14,057 nt of DNA from JAGXIT01 sp964393815 (GTDB lineage Bacteria; Patescibacteriota; Saccharimonadia; Saccharimonadales; UBA4665). The stretch lies in the NCBI GenBank assembly GCA_964393815.1, contig CAYMUP010000025.1, positions 1-14,057 of the forward strand, read 5' to 3'. Every line of letters begins with the position of its first letter. Position 1 is the stretch's first letter. The position numbers and the translations under genes are program-made. Positions 1 through 6,305 of this stretch are shown here, one piece after another. The notes under the pieces are model-generated. The model had not been told where the DNA came from. It did not search any database and saw only the letters and a list, made by a program, of their open reading frames with translations.

Positions 1-239
1 ATCTTGTTCTTGGTTGCGACGCTGTAATCCTGCTCAGCGAGCGTCTTTTTGTAGTCAATGAGCACATTATGGTCAAATCTACCCCTACCACTGACGAACG
101 CAACAAAACTTGCCAGACGATAGCGATAATCCCGTAGTGTCTCGCGACGTACATCAAGACCGCTCAGCAAGCCCAGTAGAGCATCGTCTGTGTTGATAAC
201 AGTCAGCACCTTTAGATTCGTCTCTGTTGTGTCGAGCAT
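1..239 (-). CDS. Tyrosine recombinase/integrase, N-terminal part (cut by window edge)
   Basis: Reading the minus strand from the ATG at 239 gives 79 codons that run off the window. After about 25 variable residues comes a stretch (VRRETLRDYRYRLASFVAF, then VLIDYKKTLAEQDYSVATKN) that fits the SAM-like core-binding domain at the start of phage-type tyrosine recombinases: a T-x3-Y-x3-L-x2-F helix, then a YKKxL helix and a Tyr-Ser-x-x-Thr-Lys-Asn turn. The catalytic domain (R..H-x-x-R..Y) would lie outside the window, so activity cannot be judged. The ATG shares its A with the TAA of the upstream DUF488 gene (TAATG), which implies translational coupling. The gene may be the recombinase of a mobile island covering the accessory genes to its right, or a Xer-like housekeeping enzyme; the partner gene favours the first. 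Confidence 0.72.
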   Translation of the reverse strand, partial: MLDTTETNLKVLTVINTDDALLGLLSGLDVRRETLRDYRYRLASFVAFVSGRGRFDHNVLIDYKKTLAEQDYSVATKNK

Positions 240-637
240 TATGCACCCCTCCCATACAACAGATGCACCACTTTAACGCCTCGCTCCTGAAGCTCTGGCG
301 TTAGCTCAGTGCCCCTATGACACTGCTCGGGCTTGCCCTCGCTACACATCAGAGCAAGGCATTCACCAGATTCGGCACGACTTGCAAGGCTATCCAGCAC
401 CTCAGCATAGTCATCACCCCTGACAAAACCACCAATACTCGACTGATGTTCGTATGCAATACTAGCTTCGGCTAGGTATTCGGCAAGCCTTCCGCCATTG
501 AACCAATAAAAACGTGATCGGGGCTTGTTGCGAGCATCAACGACGGTCTGAATGTCGGCAGTTTTAAGTAAGTCTATAAACTCGGTAATCGTTCGATTTG
601 AGTGCCCGATTGTCCATATTTTCGGCGGTTGTTTCAT
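239..637 (-). CDS. DUF488 family protein
   Basis: A 132-residue protein with the hallmarks of DUF488: TIGHSNRT at 9-16, VVDAR at 32-36, the SIGG turn at 67-70, and LMCSEGKPEQCHR at 96-108 containing the family's paired cysteines and His-Arg. The length is close to a single-domain DUF488 protein. The biochemical role of the family is not established; members often occur near mobile or defence genes. The start is fixed by an extended -10 box (TGGTATAAT) ending 6 bases before the ATG, so the mRNA is probably leaderless. The stop overlaps the start of the recombinase gene by one base, so the two are very likely made from one message. What the protein does for the recombinase is unknown. Confidence 0.85.
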   Translation of the reverse strand: MKQPPKIWTIGHSNRTITEFIDLLKTADIQTVVDARNKPRSRFYWFNGGRLAEYLAEASIAYEHQSSIGGFVRGDDYAEVLDSLASRAESGECLALMCSEGKPEQCHRGTELTPELQERGVKVVHLLYGRGA

Positions 638-643
638 ACCTTA

Positions 644-652
644 ATTATACCA
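644..652 (-). promoter_or_regulatory. Extended -10 promoter of the DUF488-recombinase operon
   Basis: Minus strand TGGTATAAT is a perfect -10 hexamer with a TGn extension. It ends 6 bases before the ATG at 637, so transcription should begin at or within a base or two of the start codon. No good -35 is seen, as expected for an extended -10 promoter. Confidence 0.7.
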
Positions 653-812
653 AGAATAAGCACGAAATAACAGGGGTGAGAGTGTTATTTTCTGTGCCCT
701 CACTAGCGGCTCTGTACGCCCATTTTTCGTGCCCGATGAGTGTATGTAGATTTATGCTCGAAACGTGGCTATACACACCTCTACACACGTCTAGTAATAA
801 GTAATAGGTGAG

Positions 813-1550
813 CTAGGAAAGCAGTTCGGCTTTCTTCTTGTCGAACTCGGCTTGCGTCAAAATGCCGTCTTGTTTGAGTTTTGCGAGCTTGGCTAATTCA
901 TCGGCAACACTATTTTGAGCAGGCAGGGCTTTGGGTGTAGCTTTGCTCGGTGCAATAGCTTTATGTTTGGCGATACCTTCGTAATAAAGTTCCATATCCT
1001 TCACCTCACTGCCAAAGACTTCATAATGTTCGCCGCTCAACATACCAGCGTACTGGACGTTGATAATTTTTCCGTTGAAGCCAGTTATGCGCATTTCAGC
1101 GTATGGCACGGAAACGATAGCTTCGCCATTTTCTGCAAAGATAAATCGTTGATTGGTCAGTATGATGCTACCGTTGCCAACTGTTGAGCTAGCAGTGACT
1201 GTTTTCTCGGTAGTGGTTGCGGTTTGTTTGCTTCCTGCCGTGGCAGCACCAGCAACCGCTCCGAGTGGTCCAAGTAACACGCCACCAACTACAGCACGTC
1301 CTACGACGCCTTTCTTCTTACTTTTTCCTACGGTCTCTTGAACGGTACTATCGACTAACGCTATGCGCCGTGCGACGAGTTCTAGGTATGGTGTTTCATC
1401 AGGTTCTAGCGGCAGTCTGGAGTTTAGGGCGATCGGGCTTATATCGCCATCAAGTATTTTCTGTTTCCGAGCTTCTTCTGCGTCAGCCTGTTGTGCCTTT
1501 TCTTCTTGCTTTTGTTTGTGCGCTTCTTTCATTTTGTCGAATAGACCCAT
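813..1550 (-). CDS. PH-like and SHOCT domain protein
   Basis: A 245-residue protein. Residues 1-32 are a charged, probably coiled helix rich in K, E and Q. Residues 81-106 are a glycine- and alanine-rich segment resembling a glycine zipper, which could insert into or sit on a membrane. Residues about 125-193 (GNGSIILTNQRFIFAENGE onward) look like a bacterial PH/GRAM-type domain, which usually contains such an 'LTNxRF' strand. Residues 214-245 form a SHOCT domain (DELAKLAKLKQDGILTQAEF), a short C-terminal module thought to mediate oligomerisation. No enzyme motif is visible. AGGAG lies about 9 bases before the ATG, so this gene is read from a leadered message, unlike most first genes here. The upstream terminator of the structured RNA ends 46 bases before the ATG. 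The role is unknown; a membrane-associated stress or scaffold protein is a guess. Confidence 0.75.
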   Translation of the reverse strand: MGLFDKMKEAHKQKQEEKAQQADAEEARKQKILDGDISPIALNSRLPLEPDETPYLELVARRIALVDSTVQETVGKSKKKGVVGRAVVGGVLLGPLGAVAGAATAGSKQTATTTEKTVTASSTVGNGSIILTNQRFIFAENGEAIVSVPYAEMRITGFNGKIINVQYAGMLSGEHYEVFGSEVKDMELYYEGIAKHKAIAPSKATPKALPAQNSVADELAKLAKLKQDGILTQAEFDKKKAELLS

Positions 1551-1596
1551 ATCGCTCTCTCCTAATGATTAGTTATTGCGAAACTGTCTAAATAAC

Positions 1597-1623
1597 AAAA
1601 AAGGACAGCCACGCTGGACTGTC
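1597..1623 (-). terminator. Intrinsic terminator of the structured RNA
   Basis: On the minus strand GACAG-T-CCA, loop GCG, TGG-CTGTC forms an 8-pair stem with one bulged T, followed by C and six T (1602-1597). Its first three stem bases (GAC) are also the last three bases of the long closing helix of the RNA, so the two helices compete slightly at the boundary. Confidence 0.75.
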
Positions 1624-1735
1624 TAGGACCCAAACAAGCAGTTATGCCTATTCTTTTTTACGTAGCTGCCCATTTTCGGGCATAACTACGTGACAATTGC
1701 TGGGTCACGCTTAACTAATTGTTTGAATCCTAGAC
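1597..1735 (-). ncRNA. Novel structured small RNA (or attenuator leader)
   Basis: About 139 bases on the minus strand with a promoter, a fold and a terminator in register. The 5' end GUCUAGGAUUCAAACAA (1735-1719) pairs over 17 uninterrupted positions with the segment at 1637-1621. Two of the pairs are U-G on the minus strand but would be C-A mismatches on the plus strand, which fixes the sense. Inside are a hairpin with GUGAC/GUCAC arms (1708-1690) and a second, 9 bp stem AGUUAUGCC/GGCAUAACU (1687-1679 with 1648-1640). That stem competes with an alternative hairpin made of ACGUAG/CUACGU plus GCCC/GGGC (1691-1660). I do not recognise the RNA: it is not an obvious tRNA, SRP RNA or tmRNA, and the multibranch shape does not fit the rod form of 6S RNA well. 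It could act in trans or as a leader controlling the SHOCT gene. Confidence 0.68.
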
Positions 1736-1741
1736 ATCATT

Positions 1742-1750
1742 ATCATAGCA
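1742..1750 (-). promoter_or_regulatory. Extended -10 promoter of the structured RNA
   Basis: Minus strand TGCTATGAT is an extended -10 box with one mismatch. Counting 7 bases past it places the transcription start at 1735, exactly the first base of the 17-bp closing helix. An alternative -10 (GATAAT, 1744-1739) has CAGACA 17 bases upstream. Confidence 0.6.
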
Positions 1751-1779
1751 CTTATCACCCCTGTCTGATAGGGTTTTGG

Positions 1780-3333
1780 CTACTGAGGAGGTAAATAGGA
1801 GATTTGCCAGCGATTGATATTCCTAGTATCAGTTATTGTGTACGCTGGATACCATTCTCTGTTGGTATCTTTTTTATATTTTGGCTTCAGATTGTCACGT
1901 ATTTCAATCAGTGTATTTTGACCTTTTCGGTGTCTCTTTGCTTTCTTTATCGTTGCATCAAGATTCTTGAGGAGAGCCTTATCGGAAACAGTCTGGTCGG
2001 GTATGCGTTGAACCAGACGATTATCATCATCAAGCAGCAGCCACATTTCTTCGCCACTAGCGTGGATAAAATACGCAGGCTTTGATTTTTTGTAGCTCCC
2101 CATAAAAGGCTTCTCTCGGCTGAAGCGTTCCACTTCAAACTTCCAATAGCCAAATGTTCGCTGCGGGTTAGCTGGGTACACGAGGTCTTTCACAAACTTG
2201 TCAAATTCCTCTCTACACCCTCGTTTTACCATTCCTGGGTAGCCGACTATGACGTCTGCGCATATCGGATATTTCTTGAAGCTCTCACAGAGCCTATCAG
2301 CCGTAAAGCTCACAAGTTCTATCAGAGTATCAAATCCTTCCTGCATTTCTTCTTGGGTTGGTTCGTAGCCAATGTGAGCGATTTTATTCCGAAGCTCGAG
2401 GATTTTATACCGCCATTTGCGAACGGCTGTGCCTTTCTTGAGACTTGACCACTCACCACCTAGACGACTGCTGTATAAATCACTCTCGACTCGCTTGAAG
2501 GTTGTATCGCTTTTCTCATCTCTCAGCAGTTCATAGGCGTCTTTTGGTAGCACACCCTCTTCCCATAAGAGCATCAGTAGCAGCTCATCAAACATTGTTT
2601 CCGCAGCCACACCCAACAGGAGACTGGCTACTATCGAATTACCTTTATTGTAGGCGATAAACGCTTCACGACGTATGTTATAGAATTGGTCGAGTGTATT
2701 GTCGAGGAATGTACTGGACGTAAAAGCTATATCATCAAGCTGTTGGGTCGAAATTGATGTTTCGACCGTACTGCCTGTTTTCGGCGGGTGTACTATCAGC
2801 ATACCTGTTTGGAGTGATGCTCTATTGTTGATTGGCTGACCTTTGTCATCAATATCTTCTGCGGAGTACGGGATAAACGGTGCTGTATTCTGTCGTGTCA
2901 CAAGTTCTACGGTGTGCTGTGTGACAATGTGATAAGCCTTCAGGAAGCGTCGGATTGAGGCTATAGCGTCACTGAATAAATCAGATAGCATATCTTCTGA
3001 AAGTGGCTTTCGAGCCGTGATGCAGCCAACTTGTATTACTGTTATCTTGCCGTCAGAAGAAGGGGGTATGTTAGCCTGCGGTGCTTGATTCTCGCAGTAG
3101 GCACTCATTACTGCAAAGGCTTCACCTATACCCGGCTCACTGACTAGTGATGGTACTTGGCAAAACATAATTCTTCGGCTGAAGCGTTTGCTTACACCAT
3201 CTTTATCCTTGAAGCGGATAGCTTCAATAACCTCACCATCATCAATCTCGACTAACGGAAAATTGATACCGTCTTCAACGTCAACTGATTCGGGTAGTGG
3301 TATAAAGAAGTCGATCGTTTGTAGTTCAGTCAT
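1780..3333 (-). CDS. HEPN-domain protein, putative RNase
   Basis: A 517-residue soluble protein of accessory type. From the chosen start, residues about 210-350 form a helical block: a long helix (GNSIVASLLLGVAAETMFDELL), a linker, then KILELRNKIAHIGYEP, whose RNKIAH (R315-H320) fits the Rx4-6H motif of HEPN domains. In active HEPN RNases that motif is catalytic. The first 200 residues are mixed strands and helices, and the last 150 are basic with no motif I recognise. Start choice: the frame is open to an ATG at 3399 with GGAG before it, but a perfect TATAAT ends 9 bases before the ATG at 3333, matching the leaderless pattern here, and the upstream segment overlaps another coding-like frame. 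HEPN proteins often act in toxin, abortive-infection or RNA-processing roles; no antitoxin-like partner is adjacent, so function is open. Confidence 0.7.
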   Translation of the reverse strand: MTELQTIDFFIPLPESVDVEDGINFPLVEIDDGEVIEAIRFKDKDGVSKRFSRRIMFCQVPSLVSEPGIGEAFAVMSAYCENQAPQANIPPSSDGKITVIQVGCITARKPLSEDMLSDLFSDAIASIRRFLKAYHIVTQHTVELVTRQNTAPFIPYSAEDIDDKGQPINNRASLQTGMLIVHPPKTGSTVETSISTQQLDDIAFTSSTFLDNTLDQFYNIRREAFIAYNKGNSIVASLLLGVAAETMFDELLLMLLWEEGVLPKDAYELLRDEKSDTTFKRVESDLYSSRLGGEWSSLKKGTAVRKWRYKILELRNKIAHIGYEPTQEEMQEGFDTLIELVSFTADRLCESFKKYPICADVIVGYPGMVKRGCREEFDKFVKDLVYPANPQRTFGYWKFEVERFSREKPFMGSYKKSKPAYFIHASGEEMWLLLDDDNRLVQRIPDQTVSDKALLKNLDATIKKAKRHRKGQNTLIEIRDNLKPKYKKDTNREWYPAYTITDTRNINRWQISYLPPQ

Positions 3334-3342
3334 CTTATTTCT

Positions 3343-3348
3343 ATTATA
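3343..3348 (-). promoter_or_regulatory. -10 box of the HEPN gene
   Basis: A perfect TATAAT on the minus strand ends 9 bases before the ATG at 3333. No convincing -35 is present. It implies a leader of 0-2 bases and supports the internal start over the ATG at 3399. Confidence 0.6.
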
Positions 3349-3370
3349 CTTTGTACGGCTTTTCGTAGTT

Positions 3371-3505
3371 CTAATGCACGCCGTCAGTGCTGTACTCATA
3401 CGGCTCTCCGATTTGACCCAGCAATTCGTACCAACGCATCAGTTCCTGCTTCAGTGAGTTCCAATTTTTAATACGATAGTCCGCCAGAATATTGTTACTG
3501 ACCCA
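3371..3505 (-). pseudogene. Coding-like fragment, possible frameshifted end of the small membrane protein gene
   Basis: A 44-codon minus-strand frame without a plausible start begins just before the stop of the 3495-3725 gene and ends with TAG at 3373-3371. Its translation (ILADYRIKNWNSLKQELMRW, then YELLGQIGEPYEYSTDGVH) looks like real protein, with a regular amphipathic helix. Reading one G less in the GGG at 3502-3504 would fuse it in frame to the upstream 76-residue gene, giving about 118 residues. It may therefore be the lost C-terminus of that gene, a remnant left where the accessory island joined, or a sequencing error. It is not long enough to assign to a family. Confidence 0.4.
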
Positions 3506-3725
3506 TCACTCTTGCGTACACTTGATCAAAAGCGGCATCTGCCTCTTCGATCATTTTTGCTGCACCTACACCCAACGTCGCTATAAGGCCTGCAAGCGCT
3601 ATAAAAGCGGCTGTCTGTCGCAACCGGTCTTCACGTAAAGTCTCCTTGTTATATGCCCGACCGACTGAAAAAATTTCTGTACCCAGGTCAATAAATCCGT
3701 TTCCGGTAGATTCTTGTTGTTTCAT
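3495..3725 (-). CDS. Small single-pass membrane protein
   Basis: A 76-residue protein directly after pyrH, with 5 bases between the pyrH stop and this ATG. An AGGA overlapping the pyrH stop serves as ribosome binding site, so the two are co-transcribed. Residues 1-37 are polar and charged. Residues about 38-58 (TAAFIALAGLIATLGVGAAKM) form one hydrophobic helix, and the tail is acidic then helical. No signal peptidase site is visible, so it is probably an inner-membrane anchor. I do not recognise the family. The open frame that follows (3371-3505) suggests the protein may once have been, or may really be, about 40 residues longer. Confidence 0.6.
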   Translation of the reverse strand: MKQQESTGNGFIDLGTEIFSVGRAYNKETLREDRLRQTAAFIALAGLIATLGVGAAKMIEEADAAFDQVYARVMGQ

Positions 3726-3730
3726 ACCTA

Positions 3731-4435
3731 TTATCCTATCTTAGTGCCGACGATATCGCCAGCAGCGACTCGCGCGATATTTGATTCAGAAAGTAAATCG
3801 CAAACAATAACAGGGATATGTTGTTCCATAGCAAGGCCGATTGCCGCCTTGTCCATCACGGTGATGGCAGGGTTTTTTAGCACTTCATCGTAGGTGAGCG
3901 CGTCGTATTTTGTGGCTCCAAGGTCTTTAGCCGGGTCAGCGCTGTACACGCCGTCTACCTTGGTTGTTTTGACCACTGCGTCGCAATCCAGTTCAAGCGC
4001 TAAGTTTACGGCTGCAGTATCGGTTGTGAGAAACGGCCGACCAGTACCACCCGCTACAATCACAACGCGGTTTTTTTGCAAATGACTCATCGCACGCCGG
4101 TGTGTGAACTGATCTAACACCTGATCGGCTTTGATATTGGTTAGCGCCCGCGCCTCTACCCCCGCGTGGTTGAAGACGTCGGCTAACGTCAACGCGTTCA
4201 TCATAGTTGCCAACATTCCAACATAATCACCGGTGATGCGCTGAATAGCATCACTAGCTAGCTGCGCCCCACGTGCATAGTTACCGCCGCCAACCATCAC
4301 GACCACTTGTGCTCCTTGGTCTACCGCAGCTTTAATCTCGCCTGCAATCCACTGCGCACGCTCGGTGTCGAACCCGCCCCCTTGATCGCCTTGCAATTGT
4401 TCTCCTGAAAGTTTAAGTAAAATCCGTTTATACAT
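3731..4435 (-). CDS. pyrH: UMP kinase (uridylate kinase)
   Basis: A 234-residue member of the amino-acid-kinase fold that phosphorylates UMP to UDP with ATP in pyrimidine nucleotide synthesis in the cytosol. It aligns with E. coli PyrH along its length: YKRILLKLSGEQLQG at 2-16 (phosphate-binding lysine and Gly), VGGGNYARG at 48-56, RITGDYVGMLATMMNAL at 66-82, the GTGRPFLTTDTAA loop at 130-142, and KTTKVDGVYSADP at 156-168. In E. coli this enzyme forms hexamers and is inhibited by UTP and activated by GTP; nothing here shows whether that holds. In many bacteria pyrH lies between tsf and frr, but here neither is adjacent. Instead it has its own promoter just behind the terminator of the ygiB gene and is followed by a small membrane protein. 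Confidence 0.96.
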   Translation of the reverse strand: MYKRILLKLSGEQLQGDQGGGFDTERAQWIAGEIKAAVDQGAQVVVMVGGGNYARGAQLASDAIQRITGDYVGMLATMMNALTLADVFNHAGVEARALTNIKADQVLDQFTHRRAMSHLQKNRVVIVAGGTGRPFLTTDTAAVNLALELDCDAVVKTTKVDGVYSADPAKDLGATKYDALTYDEVLKNPAITVMDKAAIGLAMEQHIPVIVCDLLSESNIARVAAGDIVGTKIG

Positions 4436-4442
4436 AGTTACT

Positions 4443-4448
4443 AGTATA
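4443..4448 (-). promoter_or_regulatory. -10 box of pyrH
   Basis: Minus strand TATACT ends 7 bases before the pyrH ATG, so the message should start at the A of the ATG. There is no Shine-Dalgarno sequence. The -35 region would fall inside the upstream terminator hairpin and is poor. Confidence 0.6.
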
Positions 4449-4452
4449 GCGT

Positions 4453-4492
4453 AAAGAAGAAAGGGTATGTAACCTTGTACATACCCTTTCTT
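4453..4492 (-). terminator. Terminator of the ygiC-ygiB operon
   Basis: A perfect 15-bp inverted repeat (4457-4471 with 4478-4492, arms AAGAAAGGGTATGTA) with a 6-base loop lies 12 bases after the ygiB stop. On the minus strand it ends in TTTCTTCTTT. It isolates pyrH from the upstream operon. Confidence 0.85.
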
Positions 4493-4504
4493 AGAGGAAG
4501 ACTT

Positions 4505-5077
4505 CTAGCTTGCCGAACCATGGAAGCCACCGCCCTTGGCCGACCCCCCGAACCCACCACGCACACTCGTCTTACTGCCCACTACTGACCCTTTTGGAGC
4601 GACCGAAATGCCTTTTTGTAGTGGCGCGCCCTTTGCCGCAAACTGACCATCGCCAATATTTTGCTGCCACGACTGAACCCTTGGTGACTGCCAGCCGCTG
4701 TTGCCGCCAACGACTGGCCCGTAGTAACTACCTCTCGCGTAAATGATCCCACTGTGACCAGACACATAGCGTTCAGTCGGCTCGCACAGATCTTCAGGTT
4801 TTTCATCTACCTTTTCGCCAGCCTCTTTGGCTTGTTTGATTTGCTGATTGACATCATCTATACAATCCTGTTTATTTGCGTACACAGGCCGCTGAGCGCC
4901 GTCAGGCAAAACATAGTTTTGGCCATCCGCTCCACGCCTAACGACGCCCGTCTCTTCGCCGCCGAGTCCGCACGCTGTTAAAAGTGAACCGGCAGCAACC
5001 AGTGCAAGTCCCGCTCTAAGCGCATGTGATTCACGAAACTTTGCGCCAATTCCTTCAAGATTAAAATTCTTTTCCAT
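4505..5077 (-). CDS. ygiB: YgiB-like (DUF1190) lipoprotein
   Basis: About 190 residues. The N-terminus has a basic segment, a hydrophobic stretch (RAGLALVAAGS) and the lipobox LLTAC, with the acylated cysteine at residue 36 from the chosen start, so it is predicted to be a membrane-anchored lipoprotein facing outward. The middle is a polar domain with a YANKQDCIDDVNQQIKQAKE helix and two cysteines that may form a disulphide. The C-terminus (TSVRGGFGGSAKGGGFHG) is glycine-rich and resembles the RGGFG tail of E. coli YgiB. It follows a YgiC homologue by 43 bases, the same partnership as in enterobacteria, which supports the call. AAGGAG lies 9 bases before the ATG at 5077, so that start is preferred over the ATG two codons earlier. 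The molecular function of YgiB is not known. Confidence 0.8.
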   Translation of the reverse strand: MEKNFNLEGIGAKFRESHALRAGLALVAAGSLLTACGLGGEETGVVRRGADGQNYVLPDGAQRPVYANKQDCIDDVNQQIKQAKEAGEKVDEKPEDLCEPTERYVSGHSGIIYARGSYYGPVVGGNSGWQSPRVQSWQQNIGDGQFAAKGAPLQKGISVAPKGSVVGSKTSVRGGFGGSAKGGGFHGSAS

Positions 5078-5120
5078 AATCATTTTCTCCTTAAAATTAT
5101 GTTTACTGCTAGTAGCAGTG

Positions 5121-6305
5121 TTACTTCTCTATGTAGTGAGGGACGAATTCTGCCATGTTGCCCGTAATGAGCGTGCTCGTTTCACGCATGTCTATACCGG
5201 CCGGGGTTTCGCCCACCACCCAACTGCCAATCACGGCATTTTTTCCGGCAAAATGCGCTAAATTCGCATACGCTTGGAAGATATACCCCTCGTCACCGTA
5301 ATCACCGTCTTGGGCTTCAAGTAGGTTGCCACGCGCATCACGTACCTCTACATTTGCACCCTCCCGGCTCAGCTTCGGCTTACGCACAAATTGGCTGCCA
5401 AATAGTCTGTTTAGACCGTTGTATGCTGGCAAAATATTTGGGTGGGTAGGGAATAGCTCATGCATAACTACCAGTAGCTGTTTATTGCTGAGTAACATCT
5501 TCCAGATCGGTTCTACCCACCGGGTCGTATCCCGAGATTCCAAGATTTTGTCTCCAAACTCTTCATTCACCATCCATTCCCATGGATACAGTTTAAAAAT
5601 CTGTTCTATTGGCTGCTCTTCGAGGTCGGTAAACTGCTTGCCATTCCAACCAATATCCTCCATATGGAGTAGTTTTGGTTCAAAGCCCGCTTGCTTCGCC
5701 GTCTCTGCCATGTAGGCTATGTTTTCGAAATCTTCAACTAACAACTCTCCGTCGCCCGCATCATGCAAACTAGCAAAGTGAAGAGTGGCACCCTGATCGA
5801 GCATCCATCGCCCAACCCGAATGCGTCGCCACTGGTCCACAAGTTGTTCATGGATACTATTAAACTGGTCAAATCCATCACCCTTTACGTCGGTCATCCA
5901 TTGCCACTGCACTACAGATGATTCCAAAAGTGAAGTTGGGGTGTCTGCGTTGTACTCAAGCATTTTGGGGGCGTCGGTGCCATTGTATGCAAGGTCAAAC
6001 CTGCCATAGACCGTAGGATCATCTTGATCCCATGAATCAGTCACCATTCCCCAAAACTTTTCAGGGATGCCAAACTCTCTAAATCGACGTTTTCGTACCA
6101 CGTGCTCAGCAGCATCAAAAGTACGGTAGATGAGTTCTTGTGTTGCTCCTTCGAGCACGCCAATTTCCACATCGTTGAACTTATATGCAGCTGTTTCGTT
6201 CCAATACGGTCGCCCTCCTTCGGACGGCATATCGTAGAAACTAAAGCCCACGCTCTCGCAGCGCTCACGCCACTGTGGGCGAGCGTCTTGAACCACTCTT
6301 TCCAT
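5121..6305 (-). CDS. ygiC: YgiC-like ATP-grasp ligase (glutathionylspermidine synthase family)
   Basis: A 394-residue homologue of E. coli YgiC/YjfC, in the family of the synthetase domain of glutathionylspermidine synthase, which uses ATP to form an amide bond. The real substrates of YgiC-type members are uncertain. Conserved blocks in order: MERV..RPQWRERCESVGF at the N-terminus, GRFDLAYNG, LEYNADTPTSLLESSVVQWQ, DQFNSIHEQLVDQW, IFKLYPWEWM, SNKQLL.. ELFPTHPNILPAY, then RKPKLSREGANVEV and IGSWVVGETPAGIDMRE, which carry ATP-grasp nucleotide and metal contacts. The frame is open upstream to a GTG at 6374, but GGAGG lies 10 bases before the ATG at 6305 and that start matches the E. coli N-terminus, so 6305 is chosen. 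It heads an operon with the lipoprotein gene. A long leader that can mask the GGAGG precedes it. Confidence 0.92.
   Translation of the reverse strand: MERVVQDARPQWRERCESVGFSFYDMPSEGGRPYWNETAAYKFNDVEIGVLEGATQELIYRTFDAAEHVVRKRRFREFGIPEKFWGMVTDSWDQDDPTVYGRFDLAYNGTDAPKMLEYNADTPTSLLESSVVQWQWMTDVKGDGFDQFNSIHEQLVDQWRRIRVGRWMLDQGATLHFASLHDAGDGELLVEDFENIAYMAETAKQAGFEPKLLHMEDIGWNGKQFTDLEEQPIEQIFKLYPWEWMVNEEFGDKILESRDTTRWVEPIWKMLLSNKQLLVVMHELFPTHPNILPAYNGLNRLFGSQFVRKPKLSREGANVEVRDARGNLLEAQDGDYGDEGYIFQAYANLAHFAGKNAVIGSWVVGETPAGIDMRETSTLITGNMAEFVPHYIEK

Noticed and set aside
598..804. Plus-strand open frame of 68 codons
   Set aside because: It overlaps the DUF488 start and promoter on the other strand and has no promoter, ribosome binding site or protein-like composition.
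915..1591. Several plus-strand open frames opposite the SHOCT gene
   Set aside because: They are antisense shadows of a gene with clear domains; no start signals.
1621..1735. Integron attC site or MITE as explanation of the inverted repeats
   Set aside because: No matching core sites at the ends, no target duplication, and the U-G pairs plus promoter and terminator fit an RNA better.
3334..3399. N-terminal extension of the HEPN gene from the ATG at 3399
   Set aside because: GGAG precedes it, but a perfect -10 box lies inside the extension at leaderless distance from the ATG at 3333, and the segment overlaps another coding-like frame. Kept as an alternative only.
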